Positions 35,482 through 45,333 are shown, counted from the stretch's first letter. The stretch: 64,000 nucleotides of DNA from Sphingopyxis sp. OPL5 (GCF_003797775.2 NZ_CP060725.1:3714001-3778000), one strand, 5' to 3'. The notes: a model not told the origin generated them from the sequence alone. Numbers and translations are program-made.

Positions 35482-36417
35482 TTGCCTGAGTCCATCCATT
35501 ATGAACTGCAATATCTCGACCTGATGCGCCGCATCTGGGTCGAGGGCGACGAGCGCGTCGACCGCACCGGCGTCGGCACGCGCTCGCTGTTTGGCGAGAC
35601 GATGCGTTTCTCGCTTGCGGACGATGCTATCCCGCTGCTGACGACGAAGCGCGTCTATTGGAAAACCGCGCTGCGCGAGCTTTTGTGGTTCCTCACCGGC
35701 GACACCAATATCCGGTCGCTGGTGGCGCAGGGGGTGAAAATCTGGACCGACTGGCCGCTCGAAAAATATCGCAAGGCGACCGGCGACGACATCAACGCCG
35801 CCGATTTCGAGGCGCGGATCATCGCGGACGACGACTTCGCCGCGCAATGGGGCGACCTCGGCCCGGTCTATGGCCACCAGTGGGTCAACTGGCCGCGCTA
35901 CGAGTCGGCGGGTGAGGGGCTGTTCCGCCGTTCGGAGCAGGGGCACAACCAGATCGCGGCGCTCATCGAATCGCTCCGGACCAATCCGGGGTCGCGGCGC
36001 CATATCTTCACCGGCTGGAACGTCGCCGATCTCGACCGCATGGCGCTGCCCCCGTGCCATATGACCTATCAGTTTCACGTCCGCAGCGATGGCGGGCTAT
36101 CGTGCCTGCTCTTCCAGCGCTCGTGCGACCTCGGCCTGGGTTTCGCGTTCAACGTCTTCGAAGCCGCATTGCTGACGCGCATGGTCGCCGAGCAGGCGGG
36201 GCTGCACGCGCACGAACTGGTGTGGACCGGGGGCGACGTGCATTTGTATCTCAATCACGCCGACCTGGTCGAACAGCAGATGTCGCGCATTCCCGGCGGG
36301 GCGCCGAAGCTGCGCATCCTTCGCCGGCCTCCGAGCATTTTCGACTATAAATTCGAGGATTTCGCGGTCGAAGCCTATGCCCCGCAAGCGCATATTTCAG
36401 CGCCGGTGGCGGTCTGA
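35482..36417 (+). CDS. thyA: thymidylate synthase
   Basis: ThyA methylates dUMP to dTMP using 5,10-methylenetetrahydrofolate. The nucleophile is in LPPCHMTYQFHV, with RSCDLGLGFAFNV and the dUMP-binding arginines in GSRRHIFTGWN. A TTG at 35482 follows GGGAG by 6 nt and gives MPESIHYELQYLDLMRRIW (311 residues). The ATG at 35458 lacks a good ribosome binding site, so TTG is preferred. Compared with the 264-residue E. coli enzyme there is a longer loop around EKYRKATGDDINAADFEA. It is monocistronic, with a good promoter for bkd beginning after it. Confidence 0.95.
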   Translation: MPESIHYELQYLDLMRRIWVEGDERVDRTGVGTRSLFGETMRFSLADDAIPLLTTKRVYWKTALRELLWFLTGDTNIRSLVAQGVKIWTDWPLEKYRKATGDDINAADFEARIIADDDFAAQWGDLGPVYGHQWVNWPRYESAGEGLFRRSEQGHNQIAALIESLRTNPGSRRHIFTGWNVADLDRMALPPCHMTYQFHVRSDGGLSCLLFQRSCDLGLGFAFNVFEAALLTRMVAEQAGLHAHELVWTGGDVHLYLNHADLVEQQMSRIPGGAPKLRILRRPPSIFDYKFEDFAVEAYAPQAHISAPVAV

Positions 36418-36425
36418 CGCCGGCG

Positions 36426-36454
36426 TTGCAATCCTGTGGAGACGGTAATAATAT
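36426..36454 (+). promoter_or_regulatory. sigma-70-type promoter for bkdA1-bkdA2-bkdB
   Basis: TTGCAA at 36426 and TAATAT at 36449 are separated by 17 bp, the optimal spacing, and lie 57 bp before the bkdA1 ATG. This AT-rich patch stands out in the 93-bp gap after thyA. The ribosome binding site GGGAAGAAG precedes the ATG. Confidence 0.5.
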
Positions 36455-36510
36455 GTCGCCACGTTGAAATATAACTAGGCGCGTCGATTCGCGCCAAAAG
36501 GGAAGAAGAT

Positions 36511-37806
36511 ATGCCCGAGACGCCTCGGATGCCGGCGAGCAACCTGCCGCCGCTGTCGCTCCATATCCCCGAGCCGCGCTATCGTCCGGGCGACACCCCC
36601 GACTTCGGCGATATCGCGGTGCCCTCCGTCGATGCGACCCCGCGCCCCAGCGAAGACACCAAACCCGATGCGATGCGCGAGCTGTGCTACGGCCTCGTCC
36701 GCGTGCTCGATTTCGACGGGGTGGCGAAGGGGCCGTGGGATCCGAAGATCGCGCCCGAGCGTCTCCGCGCGATGCTCCGCACTATGATGCTCGTACGCGC
36801 CTTCGACGATCGCATGTTCCGCGCCCAGCGCCAGGGCAAGACCAGCTTCTACATGAAATGTACCGGCGAAGAGGCGACCTCGGTCGCCTCGACCATGGCG
36901 CTCGACCGGTCGGACATGTGCTTCCCCAGCTATCGCCAGCAGGGCATATTGATCACGCGCGACTATCCGCTGATCCAGATGATGAACCAGATCTACTCGA
37001 ACCGCGGCGACCATCTGATGGGCCGCCAGCTGCCGATCATGTATTCGGCACCCGAGCACGGTTTCTTCAGCGTCTCGGGCAATTTGGCGACCCAATATCC
37101 GCAGGCGGTGGGCTGGGCGATGGCCTCGGCATCGAAGGGCGACAGCCGGATCGCGACCGTCTGGTGCGGCGAAGGTTCATCGGCCGAGGGCGATTTCCAC
37201 TCGGCGTTGACTTTTGCGACCGTCTACAACGCGCCGGTGATCTTCAACGTCGTCAACAACCAGTGGGCGATTTCGAGCTTCTCGGGCTTCGCTGGCGGCG
37301 AGCGCACGACCTTTGCCGCGCGTGCGGTTGGTTATGGCATTGCCGGGCTGCGCATCGACGGCAATGACCCGCTCGCGGTTTACGCCGCGACGCAATGGGC
37401 GGCGGATCGCGCACGCACCAACAATGGCCCGACCTTGATCGAGCATTTCACCTATCGCAGCGAAGGCCACAGCACTTCCGACGACCCGAGCGCCTATCGC
37501 CCGTCCGATGAGCCGACGATCTGGCCGTTCGGTGACCCGATCGCGCGGCTGAAGCAGCATCTGATCATTCTCGGCGAATGGGATGAAGACCGTCACGCGG
37601 CGCAGCGCACCGAACTCGACGATCTGGTCAAGACGACCCAGAAGCAATCGGAAAAGCTCGGTATTCTTGGCCACGGCATGCATCAGCCGTTCGAGACCAT
37701 GTTCGAGGACGTGTTTGAGGAGATGCCCTGGCACCTCAAGGAACAATGCGATCAGATGCTCGCCGAGCAAGAGGCCAAATTCGGCCCCAATTGGAAGCCC
37801 GAATGA
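36511..37806 (+). CDS. bkdA1: branched-chain 2-oxoacid dehydrogenase E1 alpha subunit
   Basis: The 431-residue E1 alpha subunit of the branched-chain 2-oxoacid dehydrogenase complex, which decarboxylates the oxo acids of valine, leucine and isoleucine on thiamine diphosphate. The ThDP motif GEGSSAEGDFHSALTFATVY continues to VVNNQWAIS. The phosphorylation-loop region RSEGHSTSDDPSAYRPSDE is present, as in the BCKDH branch rather than PDH. An extra N-terminal segment of about 60 residues is usual for the bacterial BkdA1 type. Its stop overlaps the E1 beta start (ATGA), so subunits are coupled. Confidence 0.94.
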   Translation: MPETPRMPASNLPPLSLHIPEPRYRPGDTPDFGDIAVPSVDATPRPSEDTKPDAMRELCYGLVRVLDFDGVAKGPWDPKIAPERLRAMLRTMMLVRAFDDRMFRAQRQGKTSFYMKCTGEEATSVASTMALDRSDMCFPSYRQQGILITRDYPLIQMMNQIYSNRGDHLMGRQLPIMYSAPEHGFFSVSGNLATQYPQAVGWAMASASKGDSRIATVWCGEGSSAEGDFHSALTFATVYNAPVIFNVVNNQWAISSFSGFAGGERTTFAARAVGYGIAGLRIDGNDPLAVYAATQWAADRARTNNGPTLIEHFTYRSEGHSTSDDPSAYRPSDEPTIWPFGDPIARLKQHLIILGEWDEDRHAAQRTELDDLVKTTQKQSEKLGILGHGMHQPFETMFEDVFEEMPWHLKEQCDQMLAEQEAKFGPNWKPE

Positions 37807-38843
37807 TGGCCCCCGAGACTCAAGCGACCACCAAGACCATGAACATGATCGAGGCGATCAACAGCGCCATGGACGTCATGCTCGAACGCGACCCCAACAC
37901 CGTGGTGATGGGCGAAGATGTCGGCTATTTCGGCGGCGTGTTCCGCGCCACCGCGGGCCTGCAGAAAAAGCATGGCAAGACCCGCGTGTTCGACACCCCG
38001 ATCAACGAATGCGGCATCATCGGCGTCGCGGTCGGCATGGGCGCCTATGGCCTGCGCCCGGTCCCCGAAATCCAGTTCGCCGATTACATCTATCCGGGGC
38101 TCGACCAACTGGTCAGCGAGGCCGCACGGCTGCGCTATCGCTCGGCGGCCGACTTCATCTGCCCGATGACGGTGCGCACCCCCTTCGGCGGCGGCATCTT
38201 CGGTGGTCAGACCCACAGCCAGTCGCCCGAGAGCATCATGACGCATATCTGCGGCGTGAAGACGGTCATCCCGTCGAACCCCTATGATGCCAAGGGCCTG
38301 CTGATCGCGGCGATCGAGGATAACGACCCCGTCGTTTTTCTCGAACCCAAGCGCATCTATAACGGCCCGTTCAGCGGCTATTACGACCGCCCGGTCGAGC
38401 CTTGGTCGAAGCATGAAGCGAGCGCGGTTCCCGAGGGTCATTACCGCATCGAACTCGGCAAGGCCGCGACGGTTCGCGCCGGCGAAGCGCTGACCATCCT
38501 CGTCTATGGCACGATGGTCCATGTCACCAAGACGATCGTCGAGGAAATGGGCATCGATGCCGAGATCATCGACCTGCGCACGCTGCTGCCGCTCGATATC
38601 GGGGCGATCGAGGCGTCGGTGCAAAAGACCGGCCGCTGCCTGATCATCCATGAAGCGACGCGCACCTCGGGCTTCGGCGCCGAACTGGCGGCGCTCGTCC
38701 AGGAACGTTGTTTTTACCATCTCGAGGCGCCGGTCGAACGCGTCACCGGTTTCGACACGCCCTATCCGCACAGCCTCGAATGGGCCTATTTCCCCGGCCC
38801 GGTGCGCATCGCGACCGCGCTCACCAAGATTTTGAAGGACTGA
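37803..38843 (+). CDS. bkdA2: branched-chain 2-oxoacid dehydrogenase E1 beta subunit
   Basis: 346 residues of transketolase-like E1 beta. The start at 37803 (MMAPETQ) follows GGAAG by 5 nt and overlaps the E1 alpha stop. Family segments are MGEDVGYFGGVFRATAGLQ, DTPINECGIIGVAVGMG and PFGGGIFGGQTHSQSPES. It forms the alpha2beta2 E1 with BkdA1 and passes the acyl group to the lipoyl domain of the E2 gene that starts 4 bp after its stop. Regulation is not evident beyond the upstream promoter. Confidence 0.95.
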   Translation: MMAPETQATTKTMNMIEAINSAMDVMLERDPNTVVMGEDVGYFGGVFRATAGLQKKHGKTRVFDTPINECGIIGVAVGMGAYGLRPVPEIQFADYIYPGLDQLVSEAARLRYRSAADFICPMTVRTPFGGGIFGGQTHSQSPESIMTHICGVKTVIPSNPYDAKGLLIAAIEDNDPVVFLEPKRIYNGPFSGYYDRPVEPWSKHEASAVPEGHYRIELGKAATVRAGEALTILVYGTMVHVTKTIVEEMGIDAEIIDLRTLLPLDIGAIEASVQKTGRCLIIHEATRTSGFGAELAALVQERCFYHLEAPVERVTGFDTPYPHSLEWAYFPGPVRIATALTKILKD

Positions 38844-38847
38844 CGTC

Positions 38848-40131
38848 ATGGCCCGCTATTCATTCCGTCTGCCCGACATCGGCGAAGGCATCGCCGAGGC
38901 CGAAATCGTTGCCTGGCATGTGAAGGTCGGCGAGCGCGTTGAGGAAGACGCCCAGCTTGCTGACATGATGACCGACAAGGCGACCGTCGAAATGGAATCG
39001 CCCGTGTCGGGTGTGGTCGTCGAACTGGCGGGCGAGGTCGGCGACCTGATCCCGATCGGGTCGACCCTCGCGGTGATCGAGACCGACGGCGATGGAGATG
39101 GCGAGATCGAAGCGCCGCCCGCCGACACGCCGGTCGAGAAAGAAATCGTCGCGGAAACGCCGGGTGCCGAGGAAGCGTCGGTCGCCGAAGTCGCTGCGCC
39201 GGTTCCCGCTGCGACGCCTGCGCCGGCTCCTGCACCTGTGTTGGCCCCGTTAGCCGCGCCCGCACACGACCGTCAGGTCCTCGCGTCTCCCGCTGTCCGC
39301 GCGCGCGCCAAGGATCTTGGCGTCGATCTCGGCCAGATCCACGCCGAGGGCGACCGCATCCGCCATGCCGACCTCGACGCCTTCCTCCGCTACAGCGGCG
39401 GGCAGGGCTATCATGCCCCCGGCGCGAGCCGCGCGCGCGCCGACGAGCCGATCAAGGTCATCGGCATGCGCCGCAAGATCGCCGAGAATATGGCGGCGTC
39501 GAAACGCGCGATCCCGCACTTCACTTATGTCGAGGAAATGGACGTCACGGCGCTGGAGGATATGCGCGCCGACCTCAATGCCAATCGCGGCGGCCGTCCC
39601 AAGCTGACAATGCTGCCCTTCCTGATCGTCGCAATCTGCCGCACCATCCCGCAATTCCCGATGATCAATGCGCGCTACGACGACGAGGGCGGCGTGGTGA
39701 CGCGTTATGGCGCGGTGCATCTCGGCATGGCGACGCAGACCGACGCTGGACTGATGGTCCCGGTGATCCGCGACGCCCAGGACAAGAATGTCTGGCAACT
39801 CGCGAGCGAAATCACGCGCTTGGCCGAAGCTGCGCGCACCGGCAAGGCGAAGGTCGAGGAACTGACCGGCGGCACGCTGACCGTGACCTCGCTCGGTCCG
39901 CTCGGCGGTATCGCGACGACCCCGGTGATCAACCGGCCGGAGGTCGCGATCATCGGCCCGAACAAGATCGTCGAGCGGCCCGTGTTCGACGGCGACGAGA
40001 TTCGCCGCGCGAAGCTGATGAATCTGTCGATCAGCTGCGACCACCGCGTCGTCGATGGCTGGGACGCCGCGAGCTATGTCCAGGCGCTCAAGAAGCTGGT
40101 CGAGACGCCGGTTCTGCTGTTCGCGGACTGA
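38848..40131 (+). CDS. bkdB: dihydrolipoyl acyltransferase E2 of the branched-chain complex
   Basis: A 427-residue E2. One lipoyl domain (residues 1-80) has the lipoylated lysine in MTDKATVEMESP. An Ala/Pro-rich linker leads to the subunit-binding domain (LASPAVRARAKDLGVDL, about 147-185). The acyltransferase core follows and ends in the active-site SCDHRVVDGWDAA. It moves the branched acyl group from E1 to CoA. The E3 dihydrolipoamide dehydrogenase gene is not adjacent, so the complex must share E3 encoded elsewhere. A palindromic repeat starts 8 bp after its stop. Confidence 0.95.
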   Translation: MARYSFRLPDIGEGIAEAEIVAWHVKVGERVEEDAQLADMMTDKATVEMESPVSGVVVELAGEVGDLIPIGSTLAVIETDGDGDGEIEAPPADTPVEKEIVAETPGAEEASVAEVAAPVPAATPAPAPAPVLAPLAAPAHDRQVLASPAVRARAKDLGVDLGQIHAEGDRIRHADLDAFLRYSGGQGYHAPGASRARADEPIKVIGMRRKIAENMAASKRAIPHFTYVEEMDVTALEDMRADLNANRGGRPKLTMLPFLIVAICRTIPQFPMINARYDDEGGVVTRYGAVHLGMATQTDAGLMVPVIRDAQDKNVWQLASEITRLAEAARTGKAKVEELTGGTLTVTSLGPLGGIATTPVINRPEVAIIGPNKIVERPVFDGDEIRRAKLMNLSISCDHRVVDGWDAASYVQALKKLVETPVLLFAD

Positions 40132-40138
40132 GACACCT

Positions 40139-40214
40139 CGTCATTGCGAGCGAAGCGAAGCAATCTAGAGCGGTTTACGCCACTCTGGATTGCTTCGCTT
40201 CGCTCGCAATGACG
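40139..40214. repeat. REP-like palindromic repeat, copy 1
   Basis: Two perfectly complementary 27-nt arms (40139-40165 and 40188-40214) begin with CGTCATTGCGAGCGAAGCG. The 22-nt centre adds AGAG/CTCT pairing. The same 27-nt arm recurs exactly at 57346. Lying between the ends of bkdB and the convergent DUF11 operon, it could fold into a long hairpin and act as a bidirectional terminator. Confidence 0.9.
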
Positions 40215-40233
40215 GAGCTATTTGTTCGGCCGG

Positions 40234-43200
40234 TTACAACCCCAACCCCTGAAAACTCGTCTGGTCGAACTTCAGCTTGAAGGTCACATAGGCCCCCGAT
40301 CGCGAATAGCGGCTGTCCTCGAAATCGCGGTCGTGGAAGCCCGAGAAGTTGTAACCCAATGTGATATTGGCGTTCTTCATCGGCGCCAGCGTGACAGTCG
40401 GCCCGCCTGCCCAGCTGACCGTGTCGCCGCCAGTGCCGACACGCACGGTGCCCGACGCGCCGACATCGATATGTTCGCCGAGGTTGAAACGGAAATCGGC
40501 GCCGAGCAGGTTCGACCAGCCTTTGACGTCGTCGGCGCCGAACTTGTCGAAATTATAGCGCGTGCCCCAGAAGAAGCCGAACTCGCCGCGCTCATACCAC
40601 ATCCGGTCGTCGCTGCGGCGGCCGTCCGGATCGCGATTGCCCATCGGGGTCCAGTTCATCGACAGGCTGTTGAGTACGCGGCGGCTCGTCGCGTCGCCGT
40701 CGATGGTCAGCGCGCCGCCGCCGATCGGGCCGGGCTGGCCGGCGATGGCATCGCGGACCTTGTCCGAACGAAATTCGCTTTTGTTGAGCCATGACACGCG
40801 CGATTCGGCGGGGCGGTGCGCCCAGCTCATCTCGAAGCTCATGACCTCGGTGGTCGGCACGGTGCCGACACCGCTCGCCTTGGCGTAAGTGAAGAGCGCG
40901 CCGAGCGCACGGCCTTCGCCGAGCTGGCGGAGGCCGCCGAGCGTCAACCCGTAACGGTTCGCAAGCTCGCCATCGCGATATTCGGCGCGCCCGGTCAGCG
41001 TCCAGCGCTCGCTACGATACGTCGCGCCCGTGCTGATTGCGAGAAAGTCCTCGGTCAGCATACCGTTTCCGCCGAGGAAACCGCCCGAGGCGACCGGCTG
41101 CTCGACGTTGAGCACATCGCCGGCGCGGATGCCGCCGAGAGTGCGATTGCCGTCGACCGAAATATCGACCGTCAGCTTCTTGCCGAGCTGGAGCGATTGC
41201 GAGAGGCCATAGGCCGCGAAGCTGCGCGGGCCATATTCGCCGATTTCCTGCTGGTTCGCGGTCGCGAGCAAGCGGGCGCCGGCCCAGGGCGCCAGATCGA
41301 AACCGAGCCGCGCGGTGCGCGCCTTGATCGTGTCGCCGTCGGCGATCTCGTAGCTGCCGACGAGGTTGACGTCGCGGGTCACCGCGAAACGCGCGCCAAG
41401 GCGGTGGCGGGTCGGGAAATCGACGCTCGCATCCTTGCCGCCGAGCGCGAATTCGGTCTGCGCGTCGAGCTCGAAGCGCTTTTCGAACAGGCGCTGGGTC
41501 GCGCCGAACTGCACGATGTTGGAGGTGTTGCCTGTGCCGTCCGACAGCCGGTCGTCGGCGTGGGTCAGCCCGGCGCGGGCGACGGTGGTGCCATTGTCAT
41601 ACTCGACCAGCGCGCGCGCGGCGCGGCGGCGCGACCCGATGTCGAGATAATCTTCCTGCCAGGCGCTGCCGGTAACCGACAGCGTAGGGGTGGCGCGCAG
41701 CCGGGCATCGACGCCGAATTTGCGCGTGCCGTCCTCGCCGCGGTTGAGCTGGCCGGCGCCGAAGCCGGTTTCGCGTTCGCGGACATAGGCGAGCACATCC
41801 ATCGTGCTGCTGTGATGCTCGGCCTCGATCAGCCAGGCGGTGGCGCGCCCGGCAGCGGCGACCGCGCTGCCGGCCTTGGCCGAGGCATCGCTGACCGCCA
41901 GCTCGGCGCGGATTTCGGTGTCGACGCTCGGGCGATAGCGCGCATCGACACCGCCGAGGTTGGTCTTGGCGTTGCTGTCTTCGTCGTGGATCAGCGTCGC
42001 GCCGACGCGCAGTTTCTCGTCGTTCGACTGATAGCTGACGCGGCCACCGGCGTTGAGCACACGCTCGCCGATGCCGTCGACTTCATATTCGGCGACGATG
42101 AACTGCGGGTCGAGCCCCGACGAGCGGCTGAGCACCGGCTCGCGGAAGCGCAATGTGCCCGCGAAATAATCGATGTCGTAATCGATATGGCGCGTCAGGC
42201 TGCGCGTTTCGATAATCCGCTCGCTATGCAGCCGGTCGCGCGTCTCGATGACGATCCGCTCGCTGTTCGGCAAGATATCCTTGGCGTCCAGCTGATACGG
42301 ACCGGTCAGGCCGTTGCCCTGGATCTCGTCGCGGCGGAAGCGGTACGGCGTATCGGCGGCGAAAGCGGTCGCCGCGACATTCTTGCCGCGATATTCGGCT
42401 TTTCCGCCGTTCAGCGCGCGCTGGTAGCGGGCGAGCTGCGGTTCCGAAATGCCGGTCTCGAAGTCGCCGAACATCGCATAGAATTGCGGGCGTTCGAGCC
42501 GCAGATAGAGCTTGCGCACCGAGGCGGCGTCGTAGCGCGTCTCGTTGCGGTCGGCGTAGATGGTGTAATAGGCGCGCGGGTCGATCACGCCGCCGAAGCG
42601 CGCCTCGTCCTTGTCCTTGTCGCTGTCATAAGCCAGCGTCATCAGCCACTTGCCGCGCACCCGGCCCTTGGCATAGAGCGCGAGGCGCGCTTCGCCGTTG
42701 AGGTCGTCGAGCGTCTCGGCGACCGGTTCCATGCGATCGTCGAGCGTGTTGTAGCCGATCGTGCCCGCGGCGAAGCCGACGACGGTCCACGGGCGGTTAC
42801 CCGGATCGAGCCAGGTTTCGATCGTCTGATTGCGGGTGACCTTGTCGTCGCGAAAGGCGAAGTCGATCGTCAGCGTGCCCGACGCGGTCGTCGGTTCGAG
42901 TTCGATATAGGCGATGCCGTCGTCGCCATCGATCTTCCACACCGGCCGCGCGCGTTCGAGCCCCGAGAGTTGGCGCGCCTGCTGCGCATCGGCTTCGATC
43001 GCGGGGTAATAGGGGGCGGGAACGCTGAAATCGCCGGTCAGGCCGCTGCGAATGGGCTTGCCGTCGCGGTCGGTCAAGCGGACCGCGAGCACCGGGCGCG
43101 TCACGCCGTCGGCGACCAGCACCGATTTTTCGCGGATCAGCGCCGCGCGCATCGGGGTGATCGAATAATGGACGCGGCGTTCGAGCGTTTCGACGGTCAC

Positions 43201-45333
43201 GCCGTTCGCGTCCTTGACCGTCGCGACCAGACTGTTTTCGCCTTCGCGGATTTCGATCCCGCGCCACAGGCTGACCGCGACCTGGCCGTCGGCGGACTTG
43301 CTCGTGCCCTCGAAGCTCAGCGGATCGACCGGCTTGCCGTTGATCGTCAGCGCGACGCTCTGGCCCGCCGCATGCTTGATCGCGGCACGCACGGCCTTGG
43401 AGCGCGGATTATGGTCGGGCGCGGGGAACAGCCAGGCGATGCCGGGGGGCTGCCCGGTCAGCCAGTCGCGATTGGCGCCCGCAGCTTCGGGATCGCTGAG
43501 CACCAGGGGCGCTTCGACAGCCTGAAGGTTGGGCGCAGCGCGCGGGGCGCTGGCGATGGCGCGGAAATCGGCGCGCTTCAGCGAACCGCCGCGGCCCTGC
43601 ACAAAGCGCGAGATTGCGCTGCCCGCGCTTGCCGTCGAGCGCGCGCAATCGACGGGTTCGCGGTCGAGCGGCAGCGTCGACGGGTCGATCTGCACGACAT
43701 GCAGGCCCGGGCGCACGCCCTCGAAATGATAGCGGCCGTCCTGGTCGGTGACGGCATAGCTCCCGTCCTGCAGCATCACGCGCACGCCGCCGATTCCCTC
43801 GGCCTTGCCGGGGTTCACGCCGCAGCCGCCGTCGGTGATCCGCCCGATGATCGTCATCCGGTCGCCGAGTTGGTCGCGCTTGATCGACACCGTCGCCTCG
43901 GACACGTTGCTCGTCGCGCCGCGATTGTCGGTCGCGGTGGCGCGGTTGAGCGCATTTCCGGGCTGTGCCGAGACGATGACTTCGGCCAGATAGGTGATCA
44001 GTACCCGCTGAGCCGGCGCAAGCGCGGGCAGGGTGATGCTGAACTCACGACCGTTTCCGGCCACGACGGGATCGATACGCGCACCATCGGCGCGCACCGT
44101 GTCGAGGCGCAGGCGCATCCCCTTGGGCAGCGCGTCGCGCACCGTCACCACACCGGTAGCGCGTCGCGCGTCGCGGTTCGACACTTCGATCCGGTACTGG
44201 ATCACGTCGCCGGGCACCGCGACCTGCGTCGAGGTGGTCTTGCGCAGGACGAGTTCGCCCCCGGGCTGGTCGACCGGGATATCGATGCGCACCGGCGCCG
44301 GATCGCTGAGCGTGAACGCCGCGCCGTAGCTGCCGGTCGTGATCGTATAGGGCAAACCGTCGTCGGGACGTCGGAAACCGGCCAGAGCTGAGGGATCGGC
44401 GGTCGATGGCGCGGTGAAGGGGGCCGGTGGCTCGACGATCAGGCGATAAGTACCGGGCGCGACAAAGGGGAAGCGATAGTCCCCGGGCGGGAAATTATAG
44501 ACGGTGCCGCCGCTGTCGGTGACGCTCTGGCCGGTGATGACGCTCGACGGATAGCTCGACACGCCGTCGTCGCCGAACACGCGCGCTGGCTGGCCGGTCG
44601 CGGCGTCGACGATCGTCACGCGGCTGCCCGCGACCGGGGCGCCGTCGCCGCTGTCGAAGACGATGCCGAACGGATCGACGAGGAAGCTGATCTCGGCGGT
44701 CGCGACCAGGTCGGCCTGAACGGCGTCGCTGACGCGCATGGTCACGGTCGAGCCCGGCGCGACCGACAGGCGGCAGTCGCCCGCGACCAGCGCCGGCGGA
44801 ATGCTGATCGTGTTGATGATGCCGACGAATTCGCCGCTGTTTACAGCGGTTTCGGACAAGGTGATGCGCTCGCGATCGCCATTTTCAAGCTCAAGCGTCA
44901 CATCGAGCGTGTCGCGCGCATTGGGATCGCTGTTGGCGGCGGCCAACGTCACGCCGACCACGAGCACTTCACCGGCGTGAAAACGTCCGGTCGGCTGGAG
45001 CGAGGCGGGATCGGTCGGCAAGGCGGCGAAGGCGCCGGCGGGTTCGATCAGGCTGGTTCCGCTATTGCCCTGGCAGCGGGTCGGGACGACCGGCGCGGAC
45101 ACCGAACCGAGGTTGTTGGTCAGACGATAGGTGCGGATCGTCGGCCGCTCGGGCGGGCGCGGTGTCACCGTCACATCGACGCGGTTCGACAGCGCCTGGC
45201 TGGTCCGGCCGCTCGCGGTCCATTCGGCCGACGCGGTATTGGAAATCGTCTGGGCGCGTCCCGTCGCCGCGGGCAGCGTCACTGCCGCGACCAGCGCGGT
45301 CGCAAATGCTAGGCATTTCGGGAAAAGGGTCAT
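40234..45333 (-). CDS. giant secreted DUF11/SdrD-B-like protein with C-terminal outer-membrane barrel
   Basis: 1699 residues. A signal peptide (to about residue 27, ATGRA) is followed by an N-terminal module opening TISNTASAEWTASG. The two DUF11 neighbours open with the same module. A DUF11 domain at about 365-480 reads VPGDVIQYRIEVSNRDA. An SdrD-B/carboxypeptidase-regulatory-like Ig domain at about 495-545 reads VRVMLQDGSYAVTDQDGRYH. From about 850 to the end (WTVVGFAAGTIGYNTLDDRM onwards) alternating strands with aromatic ends suggest a large outer-membrane beta-barrel. No characterised family covers it end to end. It is the last gene of the DUF11 operon. It may export or anchor the smaller proteins, or be a surface scaffold; both ideas are inference. 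Codon use is like the neighbours, so no recent transfer is seen. Confidence 0.85.
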   Translation of the reverse strand: MTLFPKCLAFATALVAAVTLPAATGRAQTISNTASAEWTASGRTSQALSNRVDVTVTPRPPERPTIRTYRLTNNLGSVSAPVVPTRCQGNSGTSLIEPAGAFAALPTDPASLQPTGRFHAGEVLVVGVTLAAANSDPNARDTLDVTLELENGDRERITLSETAVNSGEFVGIINTISIPPALVAGDCRLSVAPGSTVTMRVSDAVQADLVATAEISFLVDPFGIVFDSGDGAPVAGSRVTIVDAATGQPARVFGDDGVSSYPSSVITGQSVTDSGGTVYNFPPGDYRFPFVAPGTYRLIVEPPAPFTAPSTADPSALAGFRRPDDGLPYTITTGSYGAAFTLSDPAPVRIDIPVDQPGGELVLRKTTSTQVAVPGDVIQYRIEVSNRDARRATGVVTVRDALPKGMRLRLDTVRADGARIDPVVAGNGREFSITLPALAPAQRVLITYLAEVIVSAQPGNALNRATATDNRGATSNVSEATVSIKRDQLGDRMTIIGRITDGGCGVNPGKAEGIGGVRVMLQDGSYAVTDQDGRYHFEGVRPGLHVVQIDPSTLPLDREPVDCARSTASAGSAISRFVQGRGGSLKRADFRAIASAPRAAPNLQAVEAPLVLSDPEAAGANRDWLTGQPPGIAWLFPAPDHNPRSKAVRAAIKHAAGQSVALTINGKPVDPLSFEGTSKSADGQVAVSLWRGIEIREGENSLVATVKDANGVTVETLERRVHYSITPMRAALIREKSVLVADGVTRPVLAVRLTDRDGKPIRSGLTGDFSVPAPYYPAIEADAQQARQLSGLERARPVWKIDGDDGIAYIELEPTTASGTLTIDFAFRDDKVTRNQTIETWLDPGNRPWTVVGFAAGTIGYNTLDDRMEPVAETLDDLNGEARLALYAKGRVRGKWLMTLAYDSDKDKDEARFGGVIDPRAYYTIYADRNETRYDAASVRKLYLRLERPQFYAMFGDFETGISEPQLARYQRALNGGKAEYRGKNVAATAFAADTPYRFRRDEIQGNGLTGPYQLDAKDILPNSERIVIETRDRLHSERIIETRSLTRHIDYDIDYFAGTLRFREPVLSRSSGLDPQFIVAEYEVDGIGERVLNAGGRVSYQSNDEKLRVGATLIHDEDSNAKTNLGGVDARYRPSVDTEIRAELAVSDASAKAGSAVAAAGRATAWLIEAEHHSSTMDVLAYVRERETGFGAGQLNRGEDGTRKFGVDARLRATPTLSVTGSAWQEDYLDIGSRRRAARALVEYDNGTTVARAGLTHADDRLSDGTGNTSNIVQFGATQRLFEKRFELDAQTEFALGGKDASVDFPTRHRLGARFAVTRDVNLVGSYEIADGDTIKARTARLGFDLAPWAGARLLATANQQEIGEYGPRSFAAYGLSQSLQLGKKLTVDISVDGNRTLGGIRAGDVLNVEQPVASGGFLGGNGMLTEDFLAISTGATYRSERWTLTGRAEYRDGELANRYGLTLGGLRQLGEGRALGALFTYAKASGVGTVPTTEVMSFEMSWAHRPAESRVSWLNKSEFRSDKVRDAIAGQPGPIGGGALTIDGDATSRRVLNSLSMNWTPMGNRDPDGRRSDDRMWYERGEFGFFWGTRYNFDKFGADDVKGWSNLLGADFRFNLGEHIDVGASGTVRVGTGGDTVSWAGGPTVTLAPMKNANITLGYNFSGFHDRDFEDSRYSRSGAYVTFKLKFDQTSFQGLGL

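Noticed and set aside
40139..40214. Terminal inverted repeats of an insertion sequence or MITE with its own target duplication, or a CRISPR repeat
   Set aside because: No transposase or flanking direct repeat is visible, the arms form one hairpin, and only two distant copies exist without spacers.
40816..44391. Open frame of 1191 codons on the plus strand, antisense to the giant DUF11 gene
   Set aside because: It mirrors the coding strand in GC-rich DNA, has Arg/Asp/Ala-rich composition without any domain, and the opposite frame has a signal peptide and known domains.
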